Virus record (IMG/VR): IMGVR_UViG_3300018421_000219
Location: 1-23,394 of that record
Reading direction: 5' to 3' (one strand)
Source: a virus
Length of the DNA: 23,394 nt
Numbering within the stretch: the stretch's first letter is position 1; each line of letters starts with the position of its first letter. Position numbers and translations under genes: made by a program. The notes under the pieces were generated by a model that saw only the letters and a list, made by a program, of their open reading frames with translations, was not told where the DNA came from and ran no database searches. Shown one piece after another: positions 23,124-23,394 of the stretch.

Positions 23124-23394
23124 TCATCTCCTGTTGTAACGAGCCATTAACTCGTGTGCTTCGCTCCACGACATTTCTGCAACGCGGGAAAAGTCTTCGT
23201 CAATCTGAGCCTGTTGTGTTTCAACAGACTTTGCGATGGTTGCATCGCCTTCCTCAAGGGACTTGCGGAGAGCGTTAAACTCATCCTTAAGAGCCATAAC
23301 TGCCTCAGCAGCGTCAAACTCTTCCTTAGCAATACGGGCTTTCTCAGCCTCTAACTCAGCCATATAGCGAGCCTCGAATTGAGCCTTGACTAAA
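23124..23394 (-). CDS. Scaffold/protease-type coiled-coil protein, C-terminal part (5' end outside window)
   Basis: The frame is open to the right edge, giving 89 visible residues; the ATG at 23363 is probably internal, since the reading continues upstream (LVKAQFEARYMAELEAEKA). The visible part is a long charged coiled coil (FDAAEAVMALKDEFNALRKS, then IAKSVETQQAQIDEDFSRVA) ending EMSWSEAHELMARYNRR. It stops six bases before the capsid gene. A helical scaffold domain just upstream of the capsid gene, either free or fused behind a prohead protease, is the standard layout of HK97-type modules. The short C-terminal helix after a charged coiled coil is often the part that contacts the capsid protein. 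The protease portion, if present, is outside the window. Confidence 0.7.
   Translation of the reverse strand, partial: LVKAQFEARYMAELEAEKARIAKEEFDAAEAVMALKDEFNALRKSLEEGDATIAKSVETQQAQIDEDFSRVAEMSWSEAHELMARYNRR

Noticed and set aside
23124-23174. EMSWSEAHELMARY at the end of the scaffold-type protein as a further copy of the island's tag
   Set aside because: It is C-terminal and lacks the [IL]-[IL]-K core in register; the resemblance is limited to Met-Ser-Trp.

Overview
This 23.4 kb window is a single, tightly packed block of virion-structure genes from a tailed virus (Caudoviricetes-like). Every supported gene lies on the minus strand, so the window reads from right to left. Stops and starts commonly overlap by 1-14 bases or are separated by fewer than about 60 bases, and no stretch of 300 bases lacks a gene. 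No tRNA, rRNA, CRISPR array, insertion sequence, integrase, replication gene or lysis gene was seen. Both ends cut through genes.

Layout in transcription order. (1) Head module, 23394-17647: end of a coiled-coil scaffold/protease-type protein, an HK97-fold-type major capsid protein, a beta-rich head protein, a small protein ending in a HeH/LEM-type helix-hairpin, a small beta protein, a large 616-aa unknown, and a head-tail connector carrying an inserted beta module. (2) Accessory island, 17637-14016: eight small to medium genes inserted between the connector and the tail-completion genes. Six start with the same short tag, W-x-x-[IL]-[IL]-K or a close variant, joined to otherwise different bodies: an SAYAS-type peptide, Cys-rich zinc-ribbon-like proteins, a HExxH metallopeptidase and its degenerate relative. 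(3) Neck and tail, 14013-1: a coiled-coil peptide, a tail-completion-type protein, a long tail-tube protein with inserted modules, tail-assembly chaperones joined by a -1 frameshift, tape measure, distal-tail-type protein, LamG-type lectin protein, a 1986-aa tail hub/tip protein, and two fibre-type proteins. One tube-type protein and no sheath gene suggest a siphovirus-like tail.

Host: nothing here proves it. Many genes use GGTG/GAGGTG ribosome-binding sites, and one intergenic gap has a textbook archaeal TATA box (TTTAAATA) at a fitting distance from the next gene. Together with the style of the small tagged proteins, this suggests an uncultured, probably marine virus, possibly of archaea. 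A bacterial host is not excluded.

The most interesting feature is the tagged-protein island. A shared N-terminal peptide on unrelated bodies, all co-located inside the structural operon, looks like a sorting or packaging signal, perhaps for carrying proteins into the virion. That function is inference. Other points of note are the well-formed frameshift site, the paired active/degenerate metallopeptidases, recurrent beta modules spread over five virion proteins, and two short genes (54 aa and 31 aa) found by reading the gaps.
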